From an uncultured bacterium (GTDB taxonomy: Bacteria; Bacteroidota; Bacteroidia; Bacteroidales; CAIXTV01): a stretch of DNA of 36,062 nt. Shown here piece after piece: positions 9,846 to 17,693 of the stretch (its first letter is position 1; every line of letters starts with the position of its first letter). The DNA lies in assembly GCA_903922465.1 (NCBI GenBank), contig CAIXTV010000096.1, forward strand, positions 1-36,062. The letters are read 5' to 3'. The notes beneath the pieces are model-generated. The model made no database searches and was not told where the DNA came from. It saw only the letters and a list, made by a program, of their open reading frames with translations. The translations under genes and the position numbers were made by a program.

Positions 9846-10025
9846 GTCGGAGTTTTTCGCGAAAAATATCGTGTCTTATGCCGGCAAAAAACTCAATCTG
9901 CGTCGAGAAACGTGTATTATGTCGGCAAAAAGCTCATACTGCACCGGAAAACGTGTTTTTTGCCGGCAAAAAACTCATTCTGCGCCGGGAAACGTGTATT
10001 TTGGCGACGAAAAACTCAATCTCTG
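9846..10025. repeat. Array 1: tandem 41-bp degenerate repeat
   Basis: Three complete 41-bp units start at 9880, 9921 and 9962, and a partial one starts at 10003. Each begins G(C/T)CGGCAAAAA and carries CTCA near position 13 and AAACGTG near position 29. Units differ at about a quarter of positions but keep exact length. At the left edge (9846-9872) GAGTTTTTCGCG is an inverted match to the AAAAACTC part of the units. Because 41 is not a multiple of 3, all three forward frames stay open and encode rotated versions of one peptide. This is a property of the repeat, not evidence for a gene. Confidence 0.85.
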
Positions 10026-10263
10026 GGAACAATTGCTTCTTGCGAAATCAAAAAACACGTTTGCAGAAAACAATTGGCAAATATTTATAGTGGATTATTA
10101 ATGCCTAAAATTAAAAATGGTTCAGTAATATTTTTTAATAATGTGTTTGAAATTAAATTATGTGTATTTTTACAATGTATTTAGGTGGAGCTGAAAACCA
10201 CTTGAAAAAACAGGGCGGAACCTGAAAAGCCTTATGATTAGGGGGAAATAATGAATCAAAATA

Positions 10264-10728
10264 ATGAAAAAAAGCGTATTATTATTTATCTTGCTTATAT
10301 TTAGTATTGCAAGTTTTGCTCAAAAGAAAAATTACACAACAAAAATAGTAGGTAATTGGAAACTGGAAAAATTTCCTGTTCATTATTTTATTTCACCAGC
10401 CAAGGTCTTTAAAGAAAATACTGCACAAAATCACAGATTAGGGGAATATCATGAAGTTGATAAAAATGGAGAAGCAAATGGGTTATATGTTTTAATGAGA
10501 GCAAATGGAATAAATCCTAGTTATGCTTCTTATACTTATAAAGGAGTAATAGTATATAGAGCTAATTTTTTCCCAGGATCAAATATAATTCAAAAAATTC
10601 AAAATATGAATTCAGATGACATATTAGATGGTCCTCAAATTGAGCGTACTTTGAAAGATGGTGGTGGATATAATGAAGTAGTCACTGTATATGTTAATGG
10701 TGATATAAAACCTACCTACAAGAAATAA
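10264..10728 (+). CDS. Small secreted protein of unknown function
   Basis: This 154-residue protein has a clear signal peptide: MKKS, a hydrophobic stretch LLFILLIFSIAS, and a cleavage site FAQ-K around residue 20. There is no lipobox cysteine. The mature part contains a GNWKLEKFPV segment, reminiscent of small beta-barrel or lipocalin-like proteins that open with a G-W motif, and several Tyr-rich strands. That resemblance is weak and no function is assigned. It opens an AT-rich run of three same-strand genes (to 12103) with gaps of 62 and 17 bases, which may be an operon. The in-frame start is the ATG at 10264; the ATG at 10251 is out of frame. Confidence 0.75.
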   Translation: MKKSVLLFILLIFSIASFAQKKNYTTKIVGNWKLEKFPVHYFISPAKVFKENTAQNHRLGEYHEVDKNGEANGLYVLMRANGINPSYASYTYKGVIVYRANFFPGSNIIQKIQNMNSDDILDGPQIERTLKDGGGYNEVVTVYVNGDIKPTYKK

Positions 10729-10790
10729 TCTGAATAACAAGATATAAAACATTTTTTAAATATAATTAAAACCGAAAAAAATTAGATACC

Positions 10791-11489
10791 ATGGAAATTA
10801 AATTAGAAAAAAAGATAATAAGTAAATTAAATAAAATATTTTCGGATTACCCTAAAACATCTAAATTTAAGAATTTGGTTGACCGAGGTTATCTTTTCTC
10901 AAAAATTGAATCAAAAAAAGTTCTTTTTGTTGGAATAAATCCTTCTTTTACCAAAGAAGCAAAAAGTGAAAACGGTTCTTTTGATCCAATTGTTGCTGTA
11001 AAAAAATATCCTCGTTTTTTTAAAAAATTTAATGATATAGCTGAAAATTGTGGTTTTTCTAATGATTGGACTTATCTTGATTTGTTATATTTACGTGAAA
11101 CTGATCAAACACAAATTAATGAAATAGTTAAATCTAAACAAGACCTTAATTTTATATGCGATCAATTAATATTGTCAATGGATTTAATTGAAGAAATTCA
11201 ACCTAAAATAATTATTGTTTGCAATAGTAGTGCAAGAAAGTTTTTTGGGAAAGATGTTATTATAGATAAAAATATTTGGATGGGATATCAATTTGAATTT
11301 GATAATAATTGTGGAGTTGATGTTATAAAAGGTATCAATTCAGAATCAATTAATGAGAAAGTTAAACAAACAAAACTTATAAACGTTCCTGTTCTTTTTA
11401 CAAGTTCTTTAACGTATGTGGATATTTCTACTAAAATAAGATTATTATGGCAAATAAACCTTATTTTAAAGACATTAAAAATAAAATAA
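10791..11489 (+). CDS. Uracil-DNA-glycosylase-superfamily-like protein
   Basis: This 232-residue cytoplasmic protein carries VLFVGINPSF (44-53), which matches the first motif (GINP-type) of the uracil-DNA glycosylase superfamily. A central hydrophobic strand IIIVCNSSARKFFG is typical of the fold's second half. Near the C-terminus, FTSSLTY takes the place of the usual HPS-type motif, so the catalytic histidine loop is not canonical. The protein could be a degenerate or specialised member that binds rather than cleaves DNA bases. Codon use is extremely AT-rich compared with gap or the atp genes, which fits recent acquisition. It lies 62 bases after the secreted unknown and 17 bases before the FISUMP gene. 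Confidence 0.6.
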   Translation: MEIKLEKKIISKLNKIFSDYPKTSKFKNLVDRGYLFSKIESKKVLFVGINPSFTKEAKSENGSFDPIVAVKKYPRFFKKFNDIAENCGFSNDWTYLDLLYLRETDQTQINEIVKSKQDLNFICDQLILSMDLIEEIQPKIIIVCNSSARKFFGKDVIIDKNIWMGYQFEFDNNCGVDVIKGINSESINEKVKQTKLINVPVLFTSSLTYVDISTKIRLLWQINLILKTLKIK

Positions 11490-11506
11490 CTTTTTAAATT
11501 ATAAAA

Positions 11507-12103
11507 ATGAAAAAATTATTTATCTGTTTAATTTTAACCCTTTTTCCTTTTTTTATATTTTCTCAAATTACAGCTACAATGAAAGATAAAAGGGATGGTA
11601 AAATCTATAAAACAATAAAAATTGAAGATCAAATATGGATGGCTGAAAATCTGAATTATGATACTATTGGCGCATGTTGGTGCTATGATAATAATTCAAT
11701 AAATTGCGCTAAATATGGTCGTCTTTATAATTATGAAACTGCCAAAAAGATTGCACCTATTGGGTGGCATCTACCTACGAAAGATGAATATAAAATTCTA
11801 TTAAAAAATATTGCGGATAGTACAAGTGCTCGATATGATAATTTAATTGTTGGAGGATCATCAGGATTTAATGTAAGATTATGTGGTAAACGTCAACCTA
11901 CAGGTGGTTTTGTAAAATATAAAGCTGGCGAACATAAAACTTATGAAGAAATTGAACTCTTTTCATATTTTTGGTTTATATCAATTGATTATTCTGGTAT
12001 TGATAAAGCTTGGGCAATATATGTTGATAAAACATCAAAAAAAGTTAGCTCTAATCCATACATAAAAAGTAGTGGATTTTCTGTACGCTATATTAAAGAT
12101 TGA
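11507..12103 (+). CDS. FISUMP-domain secreted protein
   Basis: This 198-residue protein has a signal peptide (MKKLF, hydrophobic core, cleavage near FSQ-I at ~20). The mature part follows the pattern of the FISUMP domain (Fibrobacter succinogenes major paralogous domain): DGKIYKTIKI, then QIWMAENLNY, a Cys-rich CWCYDNNSINCAKYGRLY, then PIGWHLPTKDEY, and a closing GFSVRYIKD. These proteins are abundant paralogs in Fibrobacteres and Bacteroidota, usually extracellular, with unknown biochemical role. The length fits a single domain, with no T9SS tag or lipobox. The ~63-bp intergenic repeat starts immediately after its stop codon. Confidence 0.88.
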   Translation: MKKLFICLILTLFPFFIFSQITATMKDKRDGKIYKTIKIEDQIWMAENLNYDTIGACWCYDNNSINCAKYGRLYNYETAKKIAPIGWHLPTKDEYKILLKNIADSTSARYDNLIVGGSSGFNVRLCGKRQPTGGFVKYKAGEHKTYEEIELFSYFWFISIDYSGIDKAWAIYVDKTSKKVSSNPYIKSSGFSVRYIKD

Positions 12104-12166
12104 CTCCTTCTCCCTGGAGTTTAAAAAACAACTAATAATCCTGTCTTCGCGAAGTATTCACTTTCT
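12104..12166 (+). repeat. Cassette-type intergenic repeat, copy A
   Basis: This 63-bp element contains AACAACTAATAATCCTG and CTTCGCGAAGTATTCAC. It begins on the base after the FISUMP stop codon. Copies B (13070-13131) and C (13732-13794) share the same order of blocks. The core CTTCGCGAAG is a perfect palindrome here. Confidence 0.8.
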
Positions 12167-12265
12167 CAAATTATTGAGATTTTAATGATAATTAAAGCGC
12201 TATTTACTGATTTATAAAGCTTAAAAACTTAATTTGAAAAGACTAATAACAAATATCAATTTTAA

Positions 12266-13051
12266 ATGAGCAATACCATCTTATTTCAAGCTGAAACAAA
12301 AACAATTGTATTAATATTGTTTTTGTTTCTTACAATCATTTATTTCTTTGGCTTTAAGCTTAGGAGAATTTTAGTAAAGAAAAAACTCATTGAAGAAAGC
12401 GATGGATTAGGAACAATTGAAGGAGTAATGCTTAGTTTATTTGCATTTTTCTTAGGATTTACGTTTAGTATGTCTGGTTCAAGGTTCGATTATAGGCGAC
12501 AAACCATTATATCCGAAGCAAATGCAATTGGGACAGCCATTCACCGTGCTGATTTATATCCTGATAGCACTAAAAATAAAATGAGAACATATTTCAAGGA
12601 ATATATTAATTATCGCATTGCATATTTTGATGCAGGAGCAGATGAAGAGAAAATCAAATCTGCCTTAGCACAATCGAATAATTTAGCAGAAAAAATATGG
12701 GCAATTGCTTCAAAATTAGCACAAGATCCAAAGTATTCTGATGCTACGAGACTAATGATTCCTGCCTTAAATGAAATGATAGATGATGTTACGACAAGAG
12801 ATGCTGCAAAAAATGCAAAAGTTCCGGAACCAATTATTTGGGTAATGCTTATTCTAAGTTTATGTTCTAGTTTTATTGTTGGGTATAGTACAAAAGCTGC
12901 ACACTTAAATTATATAGTCGGTATTATTTATATTGTGATGATTTCTATGTCAATATATTTAATTATAGATTTAGACCGCCCCAGGCGCGGCTTAATAACA
13001 ATTGAAGATGCAAACAACAAAATAATAGAATTAAAAGAGATGTTCCATTAA
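12266..13051 (+). CDS. DUF4239 (bestrophin-like) membrane protein
   Basis: This 261-residue protein has two N-terminal membrane segments (~12-32 and ~52-70) and two C-terminal ones (~188-208 and ~212-232), separated by a helical soluble domain. The second segment runs LFAFFLGFTFSMSGSRFDYRRQ and is followed by EANAIGTAIHRADL. Both are hallmarks of the DUF4239 family, which is distantly related to bestrophin-type channels. Ion transport is possible but not demonstrated for the family. It is a single gene flanked by copies A and B of the intergenic repeat, so it looks like a discrete inserted unit. Confidence 0.83.
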   Translation: MSNTILFQAETKTIVLILFLFLTIIYFFGFKLRRILVKKKLIEESDGLGTIEGVMLSLFAFFLGFTFSMSGSRFDYRRQTIISEANAIGTAIHRADLYPDSTKNKMRTYFKEYINYRIAYFDAGADEEKIKSALAQSNNLAEKIWAIASKLAQDPKYSDATRLMIPALNEMIDDVTTRDAAKNAKVPEPIIWVMLILSLCSSFIVGYSTKAAHLNYIVGIIYIVMISMSIYLIIDLDRPRRGLITIEDANNKIIELKEMFH

Positions 13052-13069
13052 TGTTTGTTTGCATTAAAT

Positions 13070-13131
13070 CTCCTGCTCTCTGACGTTAATAAACAAGTGA
13101 TAGTCCTGGCTTAGCGAAGTATTCACTTTCT
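13070..13131 (+). repeat. Cassette-type intergenic repeat, copy B
   Basis: This 62-bp copy starts 18 bases after the DUF4239 stop. It contains AAACAAGTGATAGTCCTGG and CTTAGCGAAGTATTCAC and matches copy A over its full length with roughly a dozen differences. Confidence 0.8.
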
Positions 13132-13223
13132 TGAATTAATTCGGGTATTTGCTGTATTTCTATGTTCGCCTGTACCTAAAAAGAAAAATATCCTGTATAA
13201 AACATCAGGAAATATATTTTGAG

Positions 13224-13231
13224 TATATTTG
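13224..13231 (+). promoter_or_regulatory. -7 promoter box (TATATTTG) of the toxin/antitoxin operon
   Basis: This is an exact TAnnTTTG match 16 bases before the antitoxin ATG at 13248. It lies inside the longer frame that could start at 13149, which argues for the 13248 start. Confidence 0.6.
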
Positions 13232-13247
13232 TAAAAAAAATAACCTT

Positions 13248-13430
13248 ATGTTGACCAAAGAAAAAATTCATTATACCATTGATGCCTTGCCCGATAATTT
13301 TACTGTTGATCAGGTAATTAGCGAAATGATATTATTAGATAAAATAGAACAAGGAATTAAAGATGCCAATGAAGGCAAGGTTTTTACTACTGAAGAAGCA
13401 AAAAGCAAATTGAAAAAATGGTTAAAGTAG
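13248..13430 (+). CDS. Antitoxin of a ParE/RelE-type module
   Basis: This 60-residue protein starts MLTKEKIHYTIDALPDNFTV and ends EEAKSKLKKWLK. An ATG at 13149 would add 33 residues, but that extension has no family-like content and covers the promoter box at 13224-13231, so the 13248 start is preferred. The pattern of a short acidic/hydrophobic middle (VDQVISEMILLDKIEQGIKD) followed by a basic tail is common in small antitoxins paired with ParE toxins in Bacteroidota. The middle part probably dimerises and the tail binds the toxin. Its stop overlaps the toxin start by 13 bases, as usual for such operons. The antitoxin family is not assigned further. Confidence 0.8.
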   Translation: MLTKEKIHYTIDALPDNFTVDQVISEMILLDKIEQGIKDANEGKVFTTEEAKSKLKKWLK

Positions 13431-13714
13431 TTTGGACCCAGCGAGCTTTATACGATTTGGAAGACATTGGTGATTATATATCAAAAGACTCCTTTAAATA
13501 TGCAAAGCTTACATTGGAGAAACTTATTGATACTGCTTCATTAATTGAGCAAAATCCATTATTAGGAAGAAGGGTGCCTGAGTCTAAAGATAAGACCATA
13601 AGGGAGATTATTAAAGGGAATTACAGGGTGATATACCAAATACGAAATGAAAGCTCTGCTTTTATTTTGACGGTTTTCCATACTGCAAGATTATTATCAG
13701 AAAAAAACTTATAG
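13418..13714 (+). CDS. ParE/RelE-superfamily toxin
   Basis: This 98-residue protein matches the ParE pattern: VVWTQRALYDLEDIGDYIS at the N-terminus, a helical hairpin, PLLGRRVPE, then the core REIIKGNYRVIYQI and FHTARLL at the end. ParE members poison DNA gyrase and RelE members cleave mRNA on the ribosome. The sequence looks closer to ParE because it lacks an obvious catalytic RelE set, but the target is not certain. It overlaps the antitoxin by 13 bases. It is the third unit in this region to be followed by the ~63-bp repeat. Confidence 0.88.
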   Translation: MVKVVWTQRALYDLEDIGDYISKDSFKYAKLTLEKLIDTASLIEQNPLLGRRVPESKDKTIREIIKGNYRVIYQIRNESSAFILTVFHTARLLSEKNL

Positions 13715-13731
13715 CATATCTTACAAAGCGG

Positions 13732-13794
13732 CTTTCCCCTACTCACCGAAGTTTATAACAACTGATAAATCTCGCTTAGCGAAGTATTCACCCT
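13732..13794 (+). repeat. Cassette-type intergenic repeat, copy C
   Basis: This copy starts 17 bases after the toxin stop and contains TATAACAACTGATAAATC and GCTTAGCGAAGTATTCAC. Its first 20 bases have diverged more than those of copies A and B. A weak hairpin, TGTGTAAA/TTTACACA (13809-13831), follows between it and the convergent ferritin gene. Confidence 0.75.
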
Positions 13795-13842
13795 AAAAAG
13801 AAACTATATGTGTAAAATAATCCTTTACACAACTCTCCGCAA

Positions 13843-14352
13843 TTAAACTGCCGTAATAGGAGCCAGGGCAAGAGTTGCCAATTCCTTATCAATCAAAAAA
13901 TATCCTGATTTATCTTCACCTAACAATGCCATTTTATCGATAATGGAACGCATGGTGCTTTCTTCTTCAATTTGTTCGGTGATGAACCATTGCAGAAAAG
14001 TGCTGGTGGTATAATCTTTAGCTTTAATGGTTACACCATAGAGGGTGTTGATGGATGCCGTAACAAACTCTTCGTGTTTCAACACTTTTTCGAAAACTTC
14101 TTTTAAGGATTTGAACTTGGTTTGTGGAGCCTTCAGCTCTTTTATTTGAGCACTACCGCCACGGTCGTTAAGGTATTTGATAAATTTCAATAGATGCATT
14201 CTTTCTTCTTCTGTTTGACGATAGAGAAAAGCTGCAGCGCCTGGAAATCCTTTTGTTTCTAACCAAGAGGCCATAGCAAGATAAATTCTTGAAGATTCTT
14301 CTTCAACTTTAATTTGCGCATTGATTGCATTTTCAACTAGTTTGCTTATCAT
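13843..14352 (-). CDS. Bacterial non-heme ferritin
   Basis: This 169-residue iron-storage protein is full length for bacterial ferritins, which form 24-subunit cages that oxidise and store Fe. The ferroxidase ligands are visible: E17 or E18 and Y24 in the first helix, E50-x-x-H53 in EEERMH, a glutamate in LKHEEFV, and glutamine/glutamates in EQIEEES. The four-helix pattern and the short fifth helix at the C-terminus fit FtnA-type proteins. It is monocistronic with its own TAnnTTTG promoter box. A Dps or rubrerythrin identity is ruled out by its length and the lack of a rubredoxin tail. Confidence 0.95.
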   Translation of the reverse strand: MISKLVENAINAQIKVEEESSRIYLAMASWLETKGFPGAAAFLYRQTEEERMHLLKFIKYLNDRGGSAQIKELKAPQTKFKSLKEVFEKVLKHEEFVTASINTLYGVTIKAKDYTTSTFLQWFITEQIEEESTMRSIIDKMALLGEDKSGYFLIDKELATLALAPITAV

Positions 14353-14372
14353 AATGATTGTATTTAGTTCTA

Positions 14373-14380
14373 CAAATGTA
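14373..14380 (-). promoter_or_regulatory. -7 promoter box (TACATTTG) of the ferritin gene
   Basis: This is an exact TAnnTTTG match on the minus strand, 20 bases before the ferritin ATG. No -33 box was seen at normal spacing. Confidence 0.5.
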
Positions 14381-14454
14381 ATACTTTTCTGAATAATGAA
14401 TGTAAAGCAAATGAATTATTGCAGAAAAAAATTTTAATTTCAAAAAATGAACTA

Positions 14455-14595
14455 CCCAGAGGCAGAGCCTCTAGGTATCTTTAAAAACAAAATTAGCCAC
14501 AGATTCACTGATTGGATTTTCAATTATAATCTTTTCTCAAAAAAAATAATCTGATAATCTGTGGCAAGTATTTTTCACCCCGCAGCAGAGCTGCG
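14455..14595. repeat. Nested palindromic element between ferritin and atpG
   Basis: Two short hairpins, each with the loop AGA (AGAGGC-AGA-GCCTCT at 14458-14472 and CGCAGC-AGA-GCTGCG at 14581-14595), bracket a larger imperfect inverted repeat. That repeat has the arms GCCACAGATT (14496-14505) and AATCTGTGGC (14556-14565). Sequences of both kinds are dispersed in Bacteroidota genomes. The whole looks like a non-coding mobile or REP-type insertion. No T-run makes it an obvious terminator of the atp operon. Confidence 0.65.
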
Positions 14596-14623
14596 AGGAA
14601 TTCTTTTGATTAAAAGAAGAAAA

Positions 14624-15505
14624 TTATCCTTTTAAAGCCTCGGCACCACTTACGATTTCGAGAATTTCTTTAGTAATAGAAGCCTGACGTGCTTTATTAT
14701 AAGTAAGTTTCAATTCGCGAAGCAAATCATCGGCATTATCGGTTGCTTTATGCATGGCAGTCATGCGAGCACCATGTTCAGAAGCAAAAGAATCGAGAAG
14801 GACTTTGAAAAGTTGAATTTTTAATGATTTCGGAATCAATTCCTGCAGTATTACTTGCTTATCGGGTTCGTAAATATAATCCGCATTTTGCTTTACGGGA
14901 GTATCAGTCACAATTGTTGAAAGGGGAAGAAATTGTTCGCTAGAGAGCACTTGTGTGGCTGCGTTTTTATATTGATTATAAATGACTTCAACGCAATCAA
15001 ATTCTTTATTTGCAAATTTAGCCATTATCATATCGGCTATTTTAGATGCATTTTCGAAATTTAAGTTTTCATAAACGGAATCAAATATACCTATGGAAGG
15101 GAAGTTCCTTTTAGTGAAATACTCACTGGCTTTTTTCCCTATAGTAAGCAGTTTAAGATCTCCTTTTTTATGCTGAGCCGAATATTTTTCGTTAATAAGA
15201 ATAATGGTCTTCTTGATAACGTTCGCATTAAAAGCACCACAAAGACCTTTGTTGGATGCAACTACAACCAATAAAACCTTCTCAGGAGTGCGAACTTGTG
15301 AATAGGGACTTTCAACAGCATCATTTTCTCCGGCACTCACATTTTGCATGATTTCTTTGAGCTTATTGGCATAAGGTCTCAATTTAACAATGGCTGTCTG
15401 TGCTTTGCGAAATTTTGAAGCAGAAACCATTTTCATGGCACTGGTAATCTGTTTTGTTGAACTAACAGAGGTTATTCGGGTTCTGACTTCTTTTAGATTA
15501 GGCAT
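14624..15505 (-). CDS. atpG: F-ATPase gamma subunit
   Basis: This 293-residue protein is the central rotor shaft that couples c-ring rotation to catalysis in F1. The N-terminal helix reads EVRTRITSVSSTKQITSAMK, the central GLCGAFN motif is intact, and the C-terminal helix MTAMHKATDNADDLL ... LTYNKARQASITKEILEI is typical. It is the last gene of the atpB-E-F-H-A-G cluster, 23 bases after atpA. No atpD or atpC follows; the beta and epsilon genes must lie elsewhere, as is common in Bacteroidota. Confidence 0.97.
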   Translation of the reverse strand: MPNLKEVRTRITSVSSTKQITSAMKMVSASKFRKAQTAIVKLRPYANKLKEIMQNVSAGENDAVESPYSQVRTPEKVLLVVVASNKGLCGAFNANVIKKTIILINEKYSAQHKKGDLKLLTIGKKASEYFTKRNFPSIGIFDSVYENLNFENASKIADMIMAKFANKEFDCVEVIYNQYKNAATQVLSSEQFLPLSTIVTDTPVKQNADYIYEPDKQVILQELIPKSLKIQLFKVLLDSFASEHGARMTAMHKATDNADDLLRELKLTYNKARQASITKEILEIVSGAEALKG

Positions 15506-15528
15506 AATGACAGGTCTTTATCAATAAA

Positions 15529-17112
15529 TTAATCCTGATATTTTCTTGAAATTTCAGAGGCAACTTGGGTGAGGGTTTCAATTACTTCATCAGTAAGATT
15601 ACCATTACGAAGGGTTTCAAGTACTGAAGCATGTTTCTCTTCGAGATGCAGCAAATATTCTGTTTCGAAATCATGGATTCTTTTCTGAGGAACTTTCATC
15701 AACAAACCACGGGTTCCACAAAATACAATTGCAATTTGTTTTTCAACTGACATTGGTGAATACTGAGGTTGTTTCAGGATTTCAACATTACGTACTCCTT
15801 TTTCGATAACAGCTTTAGTAGCGGCATCTAAATCAGAACCAAACTTTGAAAAAGCTTCTAACTCTCTGAATTGTGCCTGGTCGAGTTTAAGCGTACCAGC
15901 AACTTTTTTCATAGATTTAATCTGAGCATTTCCACCTACTCTGGAAACAGAAATCCCCACATTAATAGCAGGACGAATCCCTGCATTAAAAGAGCTGGTT
16001 TCCAAAAAGATTTGTCCGTCAGTAATAGAGATTACATTGGTTGGAATATAGGCTGATACGTCACCAGCTTGTGTTTCTATAATTGGTAAGGCTGTTAGCG
16101 ATCCTCCACCTTTCACCATATGGCGAATTGATTCAGGTAAATCGTTCATCTTTGCTGCAATTTCATCAGATTTAATAACCTTTGAAGCGCGTTCGAGCAA
16201 GCGTGAATGTAAATAGAAAACATCACCAGGATAAGCTTCACGACCAGGAGGACGACGAAGCAATAATGAAACTTCGCGATAGGAAACGGCCTGTTTTGAA
16301 AGGTCATCATAGATAACTAATGCAGGACGACCTGTGTCGCGGAAAAACTCTCCAATAGCTGCACCGGTGTAGGGTGCAAAAAATTGCATAGCTGCAGGGG
16401 CTGAAGCTGTTGCTGATACAATTACGGTATATTTTAAAGCATCATGTTCCTGTAAGGTATTCATGATGTTAGCAACGGTGGAACCTTTTTGTCCAACGGC
16501 CACATAAATACAAAACACAGGTTCACCTTTTTCGAAATTTTCTTTTTGATTAATGATGGTATCAATGGCAATAGCTGTTTTACCAGTTTGACGGTCGCCA
16601 ATGATTAACTCACGTTGACCTCTTCCGATAGGAATCATAGCGTCGATAGCCTTTATCCCCGTTTGAAGTGGTTCGGTAACAGGTTGACGAAAAATTACAC
16701 CAGGAGCTTTGCGTTCCAAAGGCATTTCGTAAGTAGGTCCTGTAATAAGACCTTTACCATCGATAGGTTCTCCAATAGTATTGATAACCCTGCCTAACAT
16801 CCCTTCGCCTACCATAATAGATGCGATTTTACCGGTACGTTTCACGAGGTCGCCTTCTTGAAGTTCGTTTGATTCACCTAACATAACTACCCCAACATTG
16901 TCTTCTTCAAGATTGAGCACTATACCTTTTACTGCACCTTTTTCAAATTCAACCAATTCGCCTGATTGAGCATTGTTGAGGCCATAGATACGGGCAATAC
17001 CATCACCTACTTGTAATATGGTGCCTATTTCTTCGAGTTCGGTTTCCATCTTGAAACCTGATAATTGTTGTCTGAGAATTGCAGAAACCTCTGCAGGTTG
17101 TATTTCAGCCAT
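15529..17112 (-). CDS. atpA: F-ATPase alpha subunit
   Basis: This 527-residue, full-length alpha subunit of F1 binds nucleotide non-catalytically and supplies the arginine finger to the beta active site. Visible are the Walker A motif GDRQTGKT (172-179), the Walker B strand LVIYDD, and the arginine in [10 protein letters not shown]. The N-terminal segment [13 protein letters not shown] binds delta. It lies 11 bases after atpH and 23 before atpG. Nothing is unusual. Confidence 0.98.
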   Translation of the reverse strand: MAEIQPAEVSAILRQQLSGFKMETELEEIGTILQVGDGIARIYGLNNAQSGELVEFEKGAVKGIVLNLEEDNVGVVMLGESNELQEGDLVKRTGKIASIMVGEGMLGRVINTIGEPIDGKGLITGPTYEMPLERKAPGVIFRQPVTEPLQTGIKAIDAMIPIGRGQRELIIGDRQTGKTAIAIDTIINQKENFEKGEPVFCIYVAVGQKGSTVANIMNTLQEHDALKYTVIVSATASAPAAMQFFAPYTGAAIGEFFRDTGRPALVIYDDLSKQAVSYREVSLLLRRPPGREAYPGDVFYLHSRLLERASKVIKSDEIAAKMNDLPESIRHMVKGGGSLTALPIIETQAGDVSAYIPTNVISITDGQIFLETSSFNAGIRPAINVGISVSRVGGNAQIKSMKKVAGTLKLDQAQFRELEAFSKFGSDLDAATKAVIEKGVRNVEILKQPQYSPMSVEKQIAIVFCGTRGLLMKVPQKRIHDFETEYLLHLEEKHASVLETLRNGNLTDEVIETLTQVASEISRKYQD

Positions 17113-17123
17113 AATTCTATTTA

Positions 17124-17690
17124 TTAAAATCCTTTTTGGTAAATGTTAATATTAAATTCTTCTTTCAACGATTTAAGTCTGGTGCGCACACTTGCATCGA
17201 ACAGCTTGTTATCATATGAATAAATAAATCCTCCAATTAGTTTCGGTGAAACCTCTTCTTCGAGTTCGATTTTTGATTGGGTGATTTCTTTGAATAATTC
17301 TACGAATTGTTCTCTTTCGGTTTTACTTAGTGGCGTTGCCGTTTTAAGTTCCACCGTTTTAATTCCGTTGAAGGCTCTGTATAATTGAATAAATTGTTCA
17401 GAAATTCCATCAATCAGCATTTCTCTTCTTTTACGAACTACCAAATGAACAAATTTCAATGAAAGTTCATTAAAATGTTTTGCGAAAATGGCTTCGAGCA
17501 CTTGCGATTTCTTTACTGATGTTATTATAGGACTGTGCAACATCGATACGAATTCGGTATTTTCTTTACATACCTTAAGCAACAACTCCATGTCGTTCAT
17601 CACAAGAGGAGAAACATTGAGTTCGAGGGCCAGGTCGAAGAGAGCCTTTGCGTAGCGGGAAGTAATTTTAAGATATTTGACAGAGAACAT
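17124..17690 (-). CDS. atpH: F-ATPase delta subunit
   Basis: This 188-residue subunit belongs to the peripheral stalk and joins the alpha/beta crown to subunit b. The N-terminal helical domain contains [13 protein letters not shown] and the C-terminal part ends in a typical [23 protein letters not shown] segment. It starts 3 bases after the atpF stop, so tight coupling is likely. Confidence 0.95.
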   Translation of the reverse strand: MFSVKYLKITSRYAKALFDLALELNVSPLVMNDMELLLKVCKENTEFVSMLHSPIITSVKKSQVLEAIFAKHFNELSLKFVHLVVRKRREMLIDGISEQFIQLYRAFNGIKTVELKTATPLSKTEREQFVELFKEITQSKIELEEEVSPKLIGGFIYSYDNKLFDASVRTRLKSLKEEFNINIYQKGF

Positions 17691-17693
17691 AGT

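Larger units (their letters stand above)
9583..10263. other. 681-bp intergenic region between P1 and the next gene
   Basis: It holds, in order, the P1 promoter, ~200 bp of AT-rich sequence without visible structure (9662-9845), the 41-bp array (9846-10025), and an AT-rich stretch leading to the gene at 10264. At 10183-10200 a short GTGG...CCAC hairpin precedes a G/A-rich stretch. I could not match it to a known riboswitch. No promoter box for the gene at 10264 is convincing. Confidence 0.6.

Noticed and set aside
9846-10025. CRISPR array (also considered for arrays 2 and 3)
   Set aside because: There is no alternation of a constant repeat with unique spacers; the whole unit drifts. No cas genes are present.
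9816-10184. Overlapping plus-strand frames over array 1 (e.g. 9816-10184, 9841-10101, 9878-10090)
   Set aside because: The 41-bp period rotates one peptide through all three frames. No independent coding signal or start context.
10180-10263. Riboswitch before the gene at 10264
   Set aside because: A short GTGG/CCAC hairpin and G-rich stretch are present, but they fit no riboswitch class I know.
13149-13247. Longer N-terminus for the antitoxin
   Set aside because: It would place the TATATTTG promoter box inside the coding sequence and adds no recognisable family sequence.
12104-13794. Standard integron attC sites
   Set aside because: I could not find the paired RYYYAAC/GTTRRRY cores or an integrase, so only the cassette-like layout is reported.
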